Below are positions 10,789 through 20,873 of a stretch of DNA of 64,000 nt, piece by piece. A program made the position numbers and the translations under genes. The stretch is taken from the NCBI GenBank assembly GCA_018262095.1, contig JAGTRW010000014.1:29434-93433 (forward strand). Direction: 5' to 3'. The notes beneath the pieces were generated by a model. The model did not search any database and had not been told where the DNA came from. It saw nothing but the letters and a program-made list of their open reading frames with translations. This DNA comes from Pseudomonadota bacterium (GTDB lineage: Bacteria; Pseudomonadota; Gammaproteobacteria; Burkholderiales; Rhodocyclaceae). How positions within the stretch are numbered: the stretch's first letter is position 1; the number at the start of each line of letters is the position of its first letter.

Positions 10789-11261
10789 TATTCGAACTCC
10801 GCCAGCAGTTTGTCGATTTGCTCGGGCAGCATCGAGCTGCACATGCGGCGGTTATTGACCAGCATCACCGGCGCATCGCCGCAGGCGCCCATACACTCGC
10901 CTTGCTTGAGCGTGAACTTGCCGTCGGCGGTCGTCTCGTTGAAGTCGATGCCGAGTTTCTGCTTGAGGTACTCGCCGGCATCGACGCCGCCCGAGAGCAT
11001 GCACGGCAGGTTGGTGCACACCGTGAGCTTGTATTTGCCGACCGGCTTCAAGTCGTACATGTTGTAGAAACTGGCGACCTCGTAGGCGGCCATCGGCGCC
11101 ATGCCGAGATAATTGGCGACAGCTTCGATCCCTTCCGGGGACAACCAGCCCTGCTGTTCCTGGGCAATGGCCAGCGCCGCCATGATCGCCGACTGTTTCT
11201 GCTCGGGCGGATACTTGGCGATCTCGCGATCGATTCTCTTGAGGGATTCTGGTGTCAGCAT
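10788..11261 (-). CDS. nuoE: NADH-quinone oxidoreductase subunit E (2Fe-2S)
   Basis: Thioredoxin-fold subunit carrying the off-path 2Fe-2S cluster N1a, next to NuoF. The 157-residue protein shows the four-cysteine pattern: CTNLPC in the first half and CMGACGDAP in the second. Its start overlaps the end of nuoD by one base and its stop overlaps the nuoF start by one base (both TAATG), so nuoD, nuoE and nuoF are probably translationally coupled. Confidence 0.96.
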   Translation of the reverse strand: MLTPESLKRIDREIAKYPPEQKQSAIMAALAIAQEQQGWLSPEGIEAVANYLGMAPMAAYEVASFYNMYDLKPVGKYKLTVCTNLPCMLSGGVDAGEYLKQKLGIDFNETTADGKFTLKQGECMGACGDAPVMLVNNRRMCSSMLPEQIDKLLAEFE

Positions 11262-12514
11262 TAGCGGTCAATCTCGCCAAAAACGATGTCTATTGTGCCG
11301 ACCATCGTTACCACGTCGGCAATCATGTGGCCACGCGTCAGCTCGTTCATCGCCGACAGATGGACTAAACCGGGCGAACGGATCTTGAGGCGATACGGCT
11401 TGTTGGCGCCGTCCGATATCGCGTAGATGCCAAACTCGCCCTTGGGGTGCTCGACCGCCGAATAGACCTGGCCTTCGGGAACGTGAATCCCTTCGGTACA
11501 CAGCTTGAAGTGATGGATCAACTCTTCCATGTTCGACTTCATGTTGGCGCGCGGCGGCGAGGCGACCTTGTAATTGTCGGTGATCACCGGACCCGGATTG
11601 ACTCGCAGCCAATCGACGCACTGCTGGACGAGGCGCGTCGACTGACGCAGCTCCTCGACGCGAACCAGGTAACGGTCGTAACAATCGCCGGTGACGCCGA
11701 CCGGGATGTCGAAATCGAGACGGTCATAGACTTCGTAGGGCTGCTTCTTGCGCAGATCCCAGGCGATCCCCGAGCCGCGCAGCATCGGACCGGTAAAGCC
11801 GAGCTGCAGCGCGCGTTCGGGCGTGACGATGCCGACATTGACCAGCCGCTGTTTCCAGATGCGGTTGTCGGTGAGCAGCGTTTCGTATTCGTCGATCAAG
11901 GTCGGGAAACGCTTGACGAAGTCGTCGATGAAGTCGAGCAAGGAGCCGCTGCGCGCCGCGTTGATTTTCTTGAGCTCGGCGGCGTTCTTAAACTTGGATG
12001 GCTTGTACTGCGGCATGCTGTCGGGCAGGTCGCGATAGACGCCGCCCGGACGATAGTACGAAGCGTGCCAGCGCGAGCCGGAAACGGCTTCGTAGCAATC
12101 GACCAGATCCTCGCGGTCGCGCATCGCGTAGAGCATCATCGTCATCGCGCCGACGTCGAGCCCATGCGCGCCGATCCACAGCAGGTGGTTGAGGATGCGG
12201 GTGATTTCGTCGAACATCACGCGGATGTACTGGGCGCGAATCGGCACCTCGATGCCGAGCAGTTTCTCGACCGCCAGGCAATAGCCGTGCTCGTTGCACA
12301 TCATCGACATGTAGTCGAGGCGGTCCATATACGGCACCGACTGCACCCAGGTCTTGGTTTCGGCGAGCTTCTCGGTGGCCCGGTGCAGCATGCCGATGTG
12401 CGGGTCGGCGCGCATCACGACTTCGCCGTCGAGTTCGAGAACCATGCGCAACACACCGTGCGCGGCCGGGTGCTGCGGCCCGAAATTGAGCGTGTAATTC
12501 TGGATATCAGGCAT
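11261..12514 (-). CDS. nuoD: NADH-quinone oxidoreductase subunit D
   Basis: 49-kDa-type subunit of the quinone-binding module, related to the large subunit of NiFe hydrogenases but without nickel ligands. The 417 residues start [20 protein letters not shown]. The conserved HPAAHG loop, [14 protein letters not shown], and the C-terminal [23 protein letters not shown] and DIVFGEIDR (the usual C-terminus) are all present. It overlaps nuoC by eight bases. Confidence 0.97.
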   Translation of the reverse strand: MPDIQNYTLNFGPQHPAAHGVLRMVLELDGEVVMRADPHIGMLHRATEKLAETKTWVQSVPYMDRLDYMSMMCNEHGYCLAVEKLLGIEVPIRAQYIRVMFDEITRILNHLLWIGAHGLDVGAMTMMLYAMRDREDLVDCYEAVSGSRWHASYYRPGGVYRDLPDSMPQYKPSKFKNAAELKKINAARSGSLLDFIDDFVKRFPTLIDEYETLLTDNRIWKQRLVNVGIVTPERALQLGFTGPMLRGSGIAWDLRKKQPYEVYDRLDFDIPVGVTGDCYDRYLVRVEELRQSTRLVQQCVDWLRVNPGPVITDNYKVASPPRANMKSNMEELIHHFKLCTEGIHVPEGQVYSAVEHPKGEFGIYAISDGANKPYRLKIRSPGLVHLSAMNELTRGHMIADVVTMVGTIDIVFGEIDR

Positions 12515-13106
12515 TGTCGGCGTCCCCGTAGCTCGCTTCGCGAACGATTCGCGGCGTCACTTCGCGCGGCTCGATGGTCACCGGCTGATAAATCACTCGC
12601 TTCTGATCGGGGTCGTAACGCATCTCGACATAACCTGAAATCGGAAAATCCTTGCGGAAGGGATGGCCGATGAAACCGTAGTCGGTGAGCAGGCGGCGCA
12701 GATCGTTGTGCCCCGGGAACACGATGCCGTAGAGGTCGAAGGCTTCGCGCTCGAACCAGTTAACCGAATTCCAGATCGAAACGACCGAGGGGACCGACGG
12801 AAAATTGTCGTCGGCGGCAAAGCAGCGGACACGCAAACGCCAGTTGTTGGCGATCGAAATCAGGTGGCTGACCGCGGCAAAGCGCTTGCCAGACCACTGC
12901 GCATACGTCGAGTAATCGACGCCGCACAGATCCATCAATTGCTCGAAGCGCAACTCGGGTTCGTCGCGCAGCATCGTCATCACGGCCAGATAGTCGGCCG
13001 CATCGACATCGATGGTGATTTCGCCCAGGGCGACTTGCTGCGAACGGATTTGCTCTCCGAGATGTTTTTGCAGGTTCTGGCTAAGCACTTCAAGCTTGGC
13101 GGACAT
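12507..13106 (-). CDS. nuoC: NADH-quinone oxidoreductase subunit C
   Basis: 30-kDa-type subunit of the complex I peripheral arm. It is a separate gene here, not fused to nuoD as in enterobacteria. I place the start at ATG 13106 ([10 protein letters not shown]), 199 residues, because a GGAG site lies eight bases upstream; an in-frame TTG at 13112 is the alternative. The family signature [33 protein letters not shown] is present (positions about 110-145). Confidence 0.95.
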   Translation of the reverse strand: MSAKLEVLSQNLQKHLGEQIRSQQVALGEITIDVDAADYLAVMTMLRDEPELRFEQLMDLCGVDYSTYAQWSGKRFAAVSHLISIANNWRLRVRCFAADDNFPSVPSVVSIWNSVNWFEREAFDLYGIVFPGHNDLRRLLTDYGFIGHPFRKDFPISGYVEMRYDPDQKRVIYQPVTIEPREVTPRIVREASYGDADNA

Positions 13107-13133
13107 TGTCAAAACTCCGGACTCTCGGTTGAA

Positions 13134-13610
13134 CTAGCGGGCGATGGTGCTGGTGCGGCGAATCTTGTTCTGTAGCTGGATCAGGCCGTAGATCAGCGCC
13201 TCGGCGGTCGGCGGGCAACCGGGAACGTAAATATCGACGGGGACGATGCGGTCGCAACCGCGGACAACCGAATACGAATAGTGGTAGTAGCCGCCGCCGT
13301 TGGCGCACGAGCCCATCGAAATCACCCAGCGCGGCTCGGCCATCTGGTCGTAAACCTTGCGCAGTGCCGGTGCCATCTTGTTGCACAGCGTCCCGGCGAC
13401 GATCATCACGTCGGACTGGCGCGGACTGGGGCGAAAAACGATGCCGAAGCGATCGAGATCGTAGCGCGAACAGCCGGCGTGGATCATCTCGATTGCGCAG
13501 CAGGCCAGGCCAAAGCTCATCGGCCACATCGAACCGGTGCGCATGTAGTTGATCAGCTTGTCAGCTGTCGTGGTGACGAAGCCTTCCTGGAGAATGCCAT
13601 CAATACCCAT
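13134..13610 (-). CDS. nuoB: NADH-quinone oxidoreductase subunit B (cluster N2)
   Basis: Carries cluster N2, which reduces quinone at the junction of the peripheral and membrane arms. The 158-residue protein contains the tandem cysteines in [10 protein letters not shown], then [27 protein letters not shown] and [14 protein letters not shown], supplying all four ligands. It starts three bases after the nuoA stop codon and ends 27 bases before the nuoC ATG. Confidence 0.98.
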   Translation of the reverse strand: MGIDGILQEGFVTTTADKLINYMRTGSMWPMSFGLACCAIEMIHAGCSRYDLDRFGIVFRPSPRQSDVMIVAGTLCNKMAPALRKVYDQMAEPRWVISMGSCANGGGYYHYSYSVVRGCDRIVPVDIYVPGCPPTAEALIYGLIQLQNKIRRTSTIAR

Positions 13611-13613
13611 CGT

Positions 13614-13988
13614 TCACTCCCAATCCAGCGCGCCCTTGGCCCAGGCATAGACATAGCCGACGACCAGAATGGCAATGAAAACCAGCATTTCGACAAAGCC
13701 AAACCATTTGATCGAATCGGTGTGCACGATCTCGCTGAAGATCGTTGCCCACGGCACGAGGAAGGCGACTTCGAGATCGAACAGGATGAACAGGATGGCG
13801 ATCAGGTAATACCGCACGTCGAATTTCATGCGGGCGTCTTCGAAGGCCTCGAAGCCGCATTCGTAGGGCGAGAGCTTTTCGCTGTCGGGCCGGTGGGGCG
13901 CCACGACCATACCGGTGATGACCGGCGCGATACCGAAAACGACGCCAATCAGGACGAAGACAAATACAGGGAAATAGTTTTCCAGCAT
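13614..13988 (-). CDS. nuoA: NADH-quinone oxidoreductase subunit A
   Basis: First gene of the complex I operon, a three-helix membrane subunit. The 124-residue protein has the typical hydrophilic loop [35 protein letters not shown], with the conserved cysteine, and the acidic membrane motif [13 protein letters not shown]. The start is ATG 13988. The 59 bases separating it from the tRNA-Leu gene contain no convincing terminator, so nuo may be co-transcribed with the tRNA. Confidence 0.95.
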   Translation of the reverse strand: MLENYFPVFVFVLIGVVFGIAPVITGMVVAPHRPDSEKLSPYECGFEAFEDARMKFDVRYYLIAILFILFDLEVAFLVPWATIFSEIVHTDSIKWFGFVEMLVFIAILVVGYVYAWAKGALDWE

Positions 13989-14047
13989 GATCCGCCACGC
14001 TATCGCTTAAATTCAGATCAGAGCCACCCTTGCTGGACAACTCCACT

Positions 14048-14132
14048 TGGTGCCGACGATGAGACTCGAACTCATACGACCGAAGTCACTACCCCCTCAA
14101 GATAGCGTGTCTACCAATTTCACCACGTCGGC
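14048..14132 (-). tRNA. tRNA-Leu (anticodon GAG)
   Basis: An 85-base class II tRNA on the minus strand. The acceptor stem is GCCGACG pairing with CGTCGGC, followed by discriminator A and an encoded CCA. The anticodon stem CTATC/GGTAG encloses the loop TTGAGGG, so the anticodon is GAG (reads CUC/CUU). The long variable arm (GACTTCGGTC) and the T arm (ATGAG/CTCAT around TTCGAGT) identify leucine. It lies between secG and nuoA, a familiar betaproteobacterial arrangement. Confidence 0.97.
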
Positions 14133-14145
14133 ACTGCTTGTCATA

Positions 14146-14184
14146 CGGCGGGGATTTCAACGAGGGAAAAACCAATCCCCACCG
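14146..14184 (-). other. long hairpin between secG and tRNA-Leu
   Basis: Two arms at 14146-14156 and 14174-14184 pair over 11 positions with one G-T wobble around a 17-base loop. No T-run follows on the minus strand, so it is not a clean intrinsic terminator. It could be a processing or stabilising structure that separates the secG message from the tRNA precursor. Confidence 0.5.
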
Positions 14185-14200
14185 CTTTCCTGCAATCGTT

Positions 14201-14572
14201 TTACTTTGGAATATCCTTCGTCTTCGAGCCAGAATCCACCGGGCTTCCGGACTTGTCAGCACCAGCCGCAGCGGGCGTTGAAACAGGCTGCGATGTTACC
14301 GCATCCTGCATCACACTGCCAGACGTTTTTGGCTTGTTCGACGCGATATAAGCCAAAGAAAGACTGGTCACGAAGAACACGGCGGCCAGCACTGAGGTCG
14401 TCCGGCTCAGGAAATTGGCCGAACCGGTCGCGCCGAACAGACTGCCCGACGCGCCGCTGCCGAAAGCCGCACCCATGTCGGCGCCCTTGCCGTGTTGAAC
14501 AAGAACCAGACCGATGACACCGATCGCCGCCAGGATATGGACCAGCAAAACTGTAGAAAACAGATATTCCAT
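14201..14572 (-). CDS. secG: Sec translocase subunit SecG
   Basis: Small inner-membrane partner of SecYE that aids preprotein translocation. The 123-residue protein has two hydrophobic helices (about 5-25 and 55-75) linked by the signature loop LVQHGKGADMGAAFGSGASGSLFGATGSANFLSR. The Ala/Ser/Lys-rich tail after residue 80 is longer than in E. coli but common in betaproteobacteria. It begins nine bases after tpiA and probably shares the tpiA promoter. Confidence 0.95.
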   Translation of the reverse strand: MEYLFSTVLLVHILAAIGVIGLVLVQHGKGADMGAAFGSGASGSLFGATGSANFLSRTTSVLAAVFFVTSLSLAYIASNKPKTSGSVMQDAVTSQPVSTPAAAGADKSGSPVDSGSKTKDIPK

Positions 14573-14581
14573 GTTGCCTCT

Positions 14582-15337
14582 TTATTGAACTGCGGCGCGA
14601 CAAATCGCCAGGAAGTCGGCAGCGACCAGTGCTGCACCGCCGATCAGGCCGCCGTCGATATCCGGCATGCCAAGCAACTCGACCGCATTGCCCGGCTTCA
14701 TGCTGCCGCCGTAGAGAATTTGCAGGCCCTCGGCGACCTTGGCGTCGGCGCGAGCGATCTGCGCGCGAATCGCGGCATGCACTTCCTGCGCCTGCGCGGC
14801 GGTCGCCGTACGACCAGTACCAATGGCCCACACCGGCTCGTAGGCAACGACGGCGTCAGCGAACGCGGCGACGCCGACGCGCTTCAAGACCGCTTCGATT
14901 TGCGCCGAAACGACGTCGATGGTCTGCCCGGCATCACGCTGCGCCAGCGTTTCGCCGACACAGAGCACGGGACGCAAACCGGCAGCCAGCGCTGCGGCAA
15001 ACTTTTCGGCGACCAGCGCATCGGTCTCGCCGTAGATCGCACGACGCTCGGAGTGGCCGACCAGCACGTATTTACAGGCAAAATCGTTGAGCATTGCGGC
15101 GCTGACTTCGCCGGTGAAGGCGCCCTGCGGCTGCTCGCTGAGGTTCTGCGCGCCCCACGCGACGGGGGTTCCGGTCAGCACCGACTGCGCCTGCGCAAGA
15201 TAAGGAAAAGGAACGCAAACCGCGACGCTCATGCCCTTGAGGTCAGCGACACCGGCCAGCACGCCCTGCAGCAATTGCAGATTGGCTTTCAACCCGCCGT
15301 GCATTTTCCAGTTACCGGCTACGAGCTTTTGGCGCAT
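14582..15337 (-). CDS. tpiA: triosephosphate isomerase
   Basis: Interconverts dihydroxyacetone phosphate and glyceraldehyde 3-phosphate in glycolysis and gluconeogenesis. I set the start at ATG 15337 ([15 protein letters not shown]), giving 251 residues, the normal length. The frame is open much further upstream into pstB, but that sequence is not TIM-like. Catalytic features: NWKM (lysine), VLVGHSERR (histidine) and [13 protein letters not shown] (glutamate), then the phosphate loop [10 protein letters not shown] good promoter lies directly upstream. Confidence 0.97.
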   Translation of the reverse strand: MRQKLVAGNWKMHGGLKANLQLLQGVLAGVADLKGMSVAVCVPFPYLAQAQSVLTGTPVAWGAQNLSEQPQGAFTGEVSAAMLNDFACKYVLVGHSERRAIYGETDALVAEKFAAALAAGLRPVLCVGETLAQRDAGQTIDVVSAQIEAVLKRVGVAAFADAVVAYEPVWAIGTGRTATAAQAQEVHAAIRAQIARADAKVAEGLQILYGGSMKPGNAVELLGMPDIDGGLIGGAALVAADFLAICRAAVQ

Positions 15338-15361
15338 GACATACCCCGCGAAAAAGGGCGC

Positions 15362-15391
15362 ATTATAGTCAAAACAAGGCCCTTTGGTCAA
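15362..15391 (-). promoter_or_regulatory. sigma-70-type promoter of tpiA-secG
   Basis: On the minus strand a TTGACC -35 box (15391-15386) and a perfect TATAAT -10 box (15367-15362) are 18 bases apart. The predicted transcript would start near 15355, leaving a leader of about 18 bases before the tpiA ATG. Confidence 0.75.
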
Positions 15392-15423
15392 TAACAAGCC
15401 GGTGCCAGGTTTTCCGAAGGCAT

Positions 15424-15440
15424 AAAAAAGCGACCGCTTT
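15424..15440 (-). terminator. weak terminator-like hairpin after pstB
   Basis: Downstream of pstB on the minus strand a short stem AAAGC/GCTTT around the loop GGTC runs into a six-base T tract. The stem is only five pairs, so the call is tentative, but the place (between pstB and the tpiA promoter) is right for the end of the pst operon. Confidence 0.4.
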
Positions 15441-15486
15441 GAGGCCGCCGCCGCTGCGCAACAACGAATGGATACAAGCGCTTCGG

Positions 15487-16269
15487 CTAGCCGAAACGAC
15501 CGGTAATATAGTCCTCGGTCTCCTTGCGCTTGGGCTTGATGAAAATCTGGTCGGTGACGCCAAACTCGACCATCTCGCCGATGTACATGTACGCCGTATA
15601 GTCGGAGATGCGCGCCGCCTGCTGCATGTTGTGGGTAACGATCAGGATCGTGACCTTTTCCTTGAGCTCGCTGATCAGTTCCTCGATGCTCGCCGTGGCG
15701 ATCGGGTCGAGCGCCGAGGTCGGCTCGTCGAACAGCATCAGCTCGGGATCGGTCGCCAGCGCGCGCGCAATGCACAGGCGCTGCTGCTGGCCGCCCGACA
15801 GGTTGGCGCCGAGTTCCTTGAGCCTATCCTTGACCTCACCCCATAGCGCCGCGCCGCGCAGCGCGGCTTCGACCTTGTCGTCGATCACCGAACGCGCGCT
15901 CTCGCCACGCACGCGCAGGCCGTAGGCGACGTTCTCGTAGATCGACTTGGGAAAGGGGTTGGGTTTCTGGAAAACCATGCTGATGCGCATGCGAACTTCG
16001 ATCGGATCGACTTTTTTCGACAAGAGGTCGGTGTGATCGGGATGGAAATCGATCGCCCCCTCGTAGCGATTACCGGGATAAAGGTCGTGCATGCGGTTGA
16101 AGCAGCGCAGATAAGTCGATTTTCCGCAGCCCGACGGGCCGATCAGCGAGGTCACCTTCTTCTCGTAGATCGGCATGTTGATATTCTTGAGCGCCTGGAA
16201 GTTGCCGTAATAGAAGGAAAGGTTACGGGCTTCGGCCTTGAGCGGCGCTTCGTTGGTTATCGAATTCAT
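15487..16269 (-). CDS. pstB: phosphate ABC transporter ATP-binding protein
   Basis: ATPase that powers the PstSCAB high-affinity phosphate importer. The 260 residues contain Walker [10 protein letters not shown], the Q-loop region [21 protein letters not shown] (typical of PstB), signature [16 protein letters not shown], Walker [14 protein letters not shown] and the switch histidine in IVTHNM. It is the last gene of pstSCAB; no phoU or phoBR follows, as tpiA comes next. Confidence 0.98.
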   Translation of the reverse strand: MNSITNEAPLKAEARNLSFYYGNFQALKNINMPIYEKKVTSLIGPSGCGKSTYLRCFNRMHDLYPGNRYEGAIDFHPDHTDLLSKKVDPIEVRMRISMVFQKPNPFPKSIYENVAYGLRVRGESARSVIDDKVEAALRGAALWGEVKDRLKELGANLSGGQQQRLCIARALATDPELMLFDEPTSALDPIATASIEELISELKEKVTILIVTHNMQQAARISDYTAYMYIGEMVEFGVTDQIFIKPKRKETEDYITGRFG

Positions 16270-16282
16270 TGAATTTGCCTTC

Positions 16283-17206
16283 TTACCACTTGATGTTCTT
16301 GCGTAGCCGATAGCGCAGCCAGATCGCCAGACCGTTCATGGTCAGCGTCATCAGCACCAGGATGAAACCGGCTGCCGCCGCATTGTTGAGAAAAGCCGCT
16401 TCGGGGCGCGACGTCCAGTTGAACATCTGGATCGGCATCACCGTGAAGGGAGCGAACAACCAGTCGAACAGACCCGCCGGCGGTTCGCCGGTAAACGGCG
16501 CGGTCGGCAGGAAAGCGATGAAGGTCAGCGCACCGACGGTGATGATCGGCGCCGTTTCGCCGATGGCGCGCGCCATGCCGATGATCACGCCGGTCAGGAT
16601 GCCAGCGCTGGCGTAAGGTACGATGTGATCGCTGACTACCTGCCAGGTCGTCGCACCGCAGGCATAGGCGCCCTCGCGGATGATCTGCGGGATACCGCGA
16701 ATGGCCTCGCGGGTAGCGACGATGACCACCGGCAGGATCAGCAGCGCGAGCGTCAGGCCGGCGGTCAGGATGCTTTGGCCGAGCCCAAACGTATAGACGA
16801 AGAGGCCGAGCGCCAGCAGACCGTAAATGATCGACGGCACGCCGGCGAGGTTGGAGACGTTGATCTCGATGATGTCGGTAACCCAGTTCTTCGGCGCGTA
16901 TTCTTCGAGATAGACGCCGGCGGCAACGCCAAGCGGCACGGCGGCGAACGCGGTAACGACCATCACCAGCACCGAACCGACCCACGCCGAAAGGATCCCG
17001 GCGTTGGCCGCACGGCGCGACGGAAACGACGTCAGGAACTCGACGTTGATTCGCGCCAGGCCATTGACCGCCATGTCGGAAAAGAGCGCGACAAAGGTCA
17101 TCAGGCCGAGCATCAACGCGAGGATGCCGAGCACGCCGAACAGGTAGTCCCAACGCTTGTGTGCGACGATCATCGAGCGCAGGTTCTGCAATTCCTGTTG
17201 ATTCAT
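16283..17206 (-). CDS. pstA: phosphate ABC transporter permease PstA
   Basis: Inner-membrane permease subunit of the phosphate importer, forming a pair with PstC. The 307-residue protein has six predicted transmembrane helices and the binding-protein-dependent permease EAA-like loop [28 protein letters not shown]. It begins one base after pstC ends and is followed at 13 bases by pstB, so all are one operon. Confidence 0.97.
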   Translation of the reverse strand: MNQQELQNLRSMIVAHKRWDYLFGVLGILALMLGLMTFVALFSDMAVNGLARINVEFLTSFPSRRAANAGILSAWVGSVLVMVVTAFAAVPLGVAAGVYLEEYAPKNWVTDIIEINVSNLAGVPSIIYGLLALGLFVYTFGLGQSILTAGLTLALLILPVVIVATREAIRGIPQIIREGAYACGATTWQVVSDHIVPYASAGILTGVIIGMARAIGETAPIITVGALTFIAFLPTAPFTGEPPAGLFDWLFAPFTVMPIQMFNWTSRPEAAFLNNAAAAGFILVLMTLTMNGLAIWLRYRLRKNIKW

Positions 17207-17207
17207 C

Positions 17208-18119
17208 TTAGTAGGCCTCGCGGTACTTCTTGCGCATGTAAAAGCCGATCAGATTGAAGACCAGCGTCAGCAGCATCAGCATCAATCCGGCCGCGAAGAT
17301 CGTCTGATAGCCGATGCTGCCGTGCGGCAGATCGCCGAGCGCGACCTGGACGATGAACGAGGTGATCGTCGCGCCGGGCTGCGCCGGATTGAAGGTCAGA
17401 TTGGGCTGCATGCCGCCGGCCACGGCCAGGATCATCGTCTCGCCGACGGCGCGCGAAATGCCCAGGATATAAGCCGAGGCGATCCCCGAAATGGCCGACG
17501 GAACGACCACCCGCAAAGCGGTCTGCAAACGCGTCGCGCCGGTCGCGTAAGAGCCTTCGCGCAGCGCCATCGGCACCGCGCGCATGGCATCCTCGGAGAG
17601 CGAGGCGACGTAGGGAATGATCATGATGCCCATGACGATCCCCGCCGACAGCAGATTGAACCCGGGCAGATCCGGATAGATCTTCTGCAGCAGCGGCGTC
17701 AGGAAGAGCAGCGCGAAGTAGCCGTAGATGATCGTCGGAATTCCGCCGAGCAACTCGAGAAACGGCTTGGCCACCTCGCGCACCGAAAACGGCGCGAACT
17801 CGGAAAGATAGATCGCGATCAGCGTTCCGAGCGGGATCGCCACCAGCACCGCGACCGCCGAGCTGGTGATCGTCCCCGAGAGCAGCACCATGATGCCGTA
17901 ATGGGCGTCGTCAAAGAGCGGCGTCCACTGCGTATCGAACAGGAAATCGGTGAGCGGGACATGCTGGAAAAAAACCCAGGACTCGCTGACCAGAATGTAG
18001 ACGATCGCCGTCGTCGTAAAGACCGAGACAAAAGCGGCAAGAAAGAGGACCGCTTCGATCACCCTTTCCTTGAAATGGCGGGTAAGGTCCTTTTTTAGTC
18101 GGTCACTGGGTTCGGACAT
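17208..18119 (-). CDS. pstC: phosphate ABC transporter permease PstC
   Basis: Permease partner of PstA. I chose ATG 18119 (MSEPSDRLKKDLTRHFKERV), 303 residues, because the frame upstream of it reads through the pstS terminator hairpin and has no family similarity. A GGAAGG site lies about ten bases before this start. Six helices and the loop LSEDAMRAVPMALREGSYATGATRLQTALRVV are visible. Confidence 0.95.
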   Translation of the reverse strand: MSEPSDRLKKDLTRHFKERVIEAVLFLAAFVSVFTTTAIVYILVSESWVFFQHVPLTDFLFDTQWTPLFDDAHYGIMVLLSGTITSSAVAVLVAIPLGTLIAIYLSEFAPFSVREVAKPFLELLGGIPTIIYGYFALLFLTPLLQKIYPDLPGFNLLSAGIVMGIMIIPYVASLSEDAMRAVPMALREGSYATGATRLQTALRVVVPSAISGIASAYILGISRAVGETMILAVAGGMQPNLTFNPAQPGATITSFIVQVALGDLPHGSIGYQTIFAAGLMLMLLTLVFNLIGFYMRKKYREAY

Positions 18120-18195
18120 GACATCTTGCCTTCCGGCTGTCGCTGCGTATGAATTCACCAACAAGTTCCTCAAGTCTATCCTGAAACAAGGCGTC

Positions 18196-18218
18196 AAAAC
18201 CCCCGGCCAAGCCGGGGG
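18196..18218 (-). terminator. strong hairpin between pstS and pstC
   Basis: On the minus strand an eight-pair GC stem (CCCCCGGC with GCCGGGGG, three-base loop) is followed by TTTT. It sits 17 bases after the pstS stop. In many binding-protein operons such a partial terminator makes the binding-protein message more abundant than the permease and ATPase messages; that role here is inferred. Confidence 0.8.
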
Positions 18219-18234
18219 AGGCACTTAAGGGGGC

Positions 18235-19236
18235 TTACTTGGCTTCGAGCTTCATCAACTGTTCAATGGTGATGCCGACCTTGTTCTCGCCGCCGAACTT
18301 GGTGCCTTTGGCGCGCTTGGCGAACTGCTCAAGATTGTAAGTGTAGGCCTTGGCCGGCAAGGGAACGATCTTGACTTCCTTGACCAGTTTCTCGCCGCTC
18401 TTCATGTAGTACTCGACGAACTCTTTGACTTCGGGCTTCTCGGCCGACTTGGCATTGACGTAGACGAAGATCGGTCGCGCCAGCGGCTGATAGGTGCCGT
18501 CGATCACGGCCTGTAGCGACGGAGCGACCGCCGGCTTGCCTGGCGCCGCGATGACGGCGACGGCAGCCAGCTTGTCCTTGTTCTCGACATAGTACGAGAA
18601 GCCGAAATAACCCAGGCCGCCGACGTCGCGCGAGACGCCCTGGACCAGCACGTTGTCGTCCTCGGACGCGGTGAAATCGCCGCGCGTCGCCTTGGCCTTG
18701 CCGTTGATCGCCTCGGTGAAGTACTCGAACGTCCCCGAATCGGCGCCCGGACCGTAGAGCTTGATCGGACGATCGGGCCACGCCGGGTTGACCTGCTTCC
18801 AGCTGGTGATCTTGCCCTGCGCCGCCGGCTCCCAAATCGCCTTGAGTTCGGCGACCGTCATGTTCTTGGCCCAATCGTTCTTGGGGTGGATGACGACCGT
18901 CAGCGCGTCGTAAGCGATCGGAAATTCCATGTACTCGACGCCGGCGGCCTTGCAGTCTTCCATTTCCTTTTTGGTGATCGGACGCGACGCGTCGGAGACG
19001 TCGGTCTCGCCGCGGCAGAATTTCTTGAAGCCACCGCCGGTACCGGAAATCCCGACCGTCACGCGAACGCCGTTCTTCTTGGACTTCTGAAAGTCCTCGG
19101 CGACCGCCTCGGTAATCGGATAGACCGTCGACGAACCGTCGACCTTGACCAGCGGCACATCGGCGTGAACTAACGCTGAGCCGACAACACCAACCAGTGT
19201 CAGCGCCGCGACCGCAGCAAATTTCGAGATCTTCAT
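18235..19236 (-). CDS. pstS: periplasmic phosphate-binding protein
   Basis: Captures phosphate in the periplasm for PstCAB. I prefer ATG 19236 ([16 protein letters not shown]), 333 residues: an AAGGAG site lies seven bases upstream, whereas the ATG at 19242 is too close to it. A signal peptide runs to about residue 26 (cleavage after VHA). Phosphate-binding segments include [42 protein letters not shown] and [14 protein letters not shown]. First gene of the operon, directly behind a Pho box. Confidence 0.97.
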   Translation of the reverse strand: MKISKFAAVAALTLVGVVGSALVHADVPLVKVDGSSTVYPITEAVAEDFQKSKKNGVRVTVGISGTGGGFKKFCRGETDVSDASRPITKKEMEDCKAAGVEYMEFPIAYDALTVVIHPKNDWAKNMTVAELKAIWEPAAQGKITSWKQVNPAWPDRPIKLYGPGADSGTFEYFTEAINGKAKATRGDFTASEDDNVLVQGVSRDVGGLGYFGFSYYVENKDKLAAVAVIAAPGKPAVAPSLQAVIDGTYQPLARPIFVYVNAKSAEKPEVKEFVEYYMKSGEKLVKEVKIVPLPAKAYTYNLEQFAKRAKGTKFGGENKVGITIEQLMKLEAK

Positions 19237-19280
19237 CAACATTCTCCTTGGATAATCACCACAACAGGTGCGTTGGGGCG

Positions 19281-19313
19281 AGTATATCGAGCGAATGTGA
19301 CAACTCTGTTACA

Positions 19314-19314
<1 letters not shown>
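19281..19314 (-). promoter_or_regulatory. Pho box and -10 element of pstSCAB
   Basis: Reading the minus strand, two seven-base repeats ATGTAAC (19314-19308) and TTGTCAC (19303-19297) are separated by four bases, matching the PhoB site CTGTCAT-N4-CTGTCAT. Exactly ten bases after the second repeat comes TATACT (19286-19281), a good -10 box. This is the classical layout in which PhoB replaces the -35 element. The box touches the stop codon of glmM. Confidence 0.85.
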
Positions 19315-20681
<1,367 letters not shown>

Positions 20682-20727
20682 TGTCTTGCTCCTTGCCGTG
20701 CCGGAATACGGAAATCGAAAACTCGCC

Positions 20728-20733
20728 ATTATA
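20728..20733 (-). promoter_or_regulatory. possible glmM -10 box
   Basis: A perfect TATAAT on the minus strand lies 47 bases upstream of the glmM ATG, in a 192-base gap after the CYTH-CHAD gene. No good -35 box is seen at the right distance, so this is a tentative promoter call. Confidence 0.4.
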
Positions 20734-20873
20734 CCGAACGCCTTATCGGGCGCGTGGGCGGGCGGCGCATCAATCAAAAACCGGCTCCTGCCGTGAACGC
20801 CGCAGCTGCGCAGGCGTCTATGGCCGCCTCGCCAGGATGTCCGTGCCGCCTGCCCTGCAGCCCTGCGCTCAGC

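Noticed and set aside
15338..15775. Upstream extension of the tpiA frame into pstB
   Set aside because: It crosses the tpiA promoter and the end of pstB and has no TIM-barrel similarity; [12 protein letters not shown] is the normal N-terminus.
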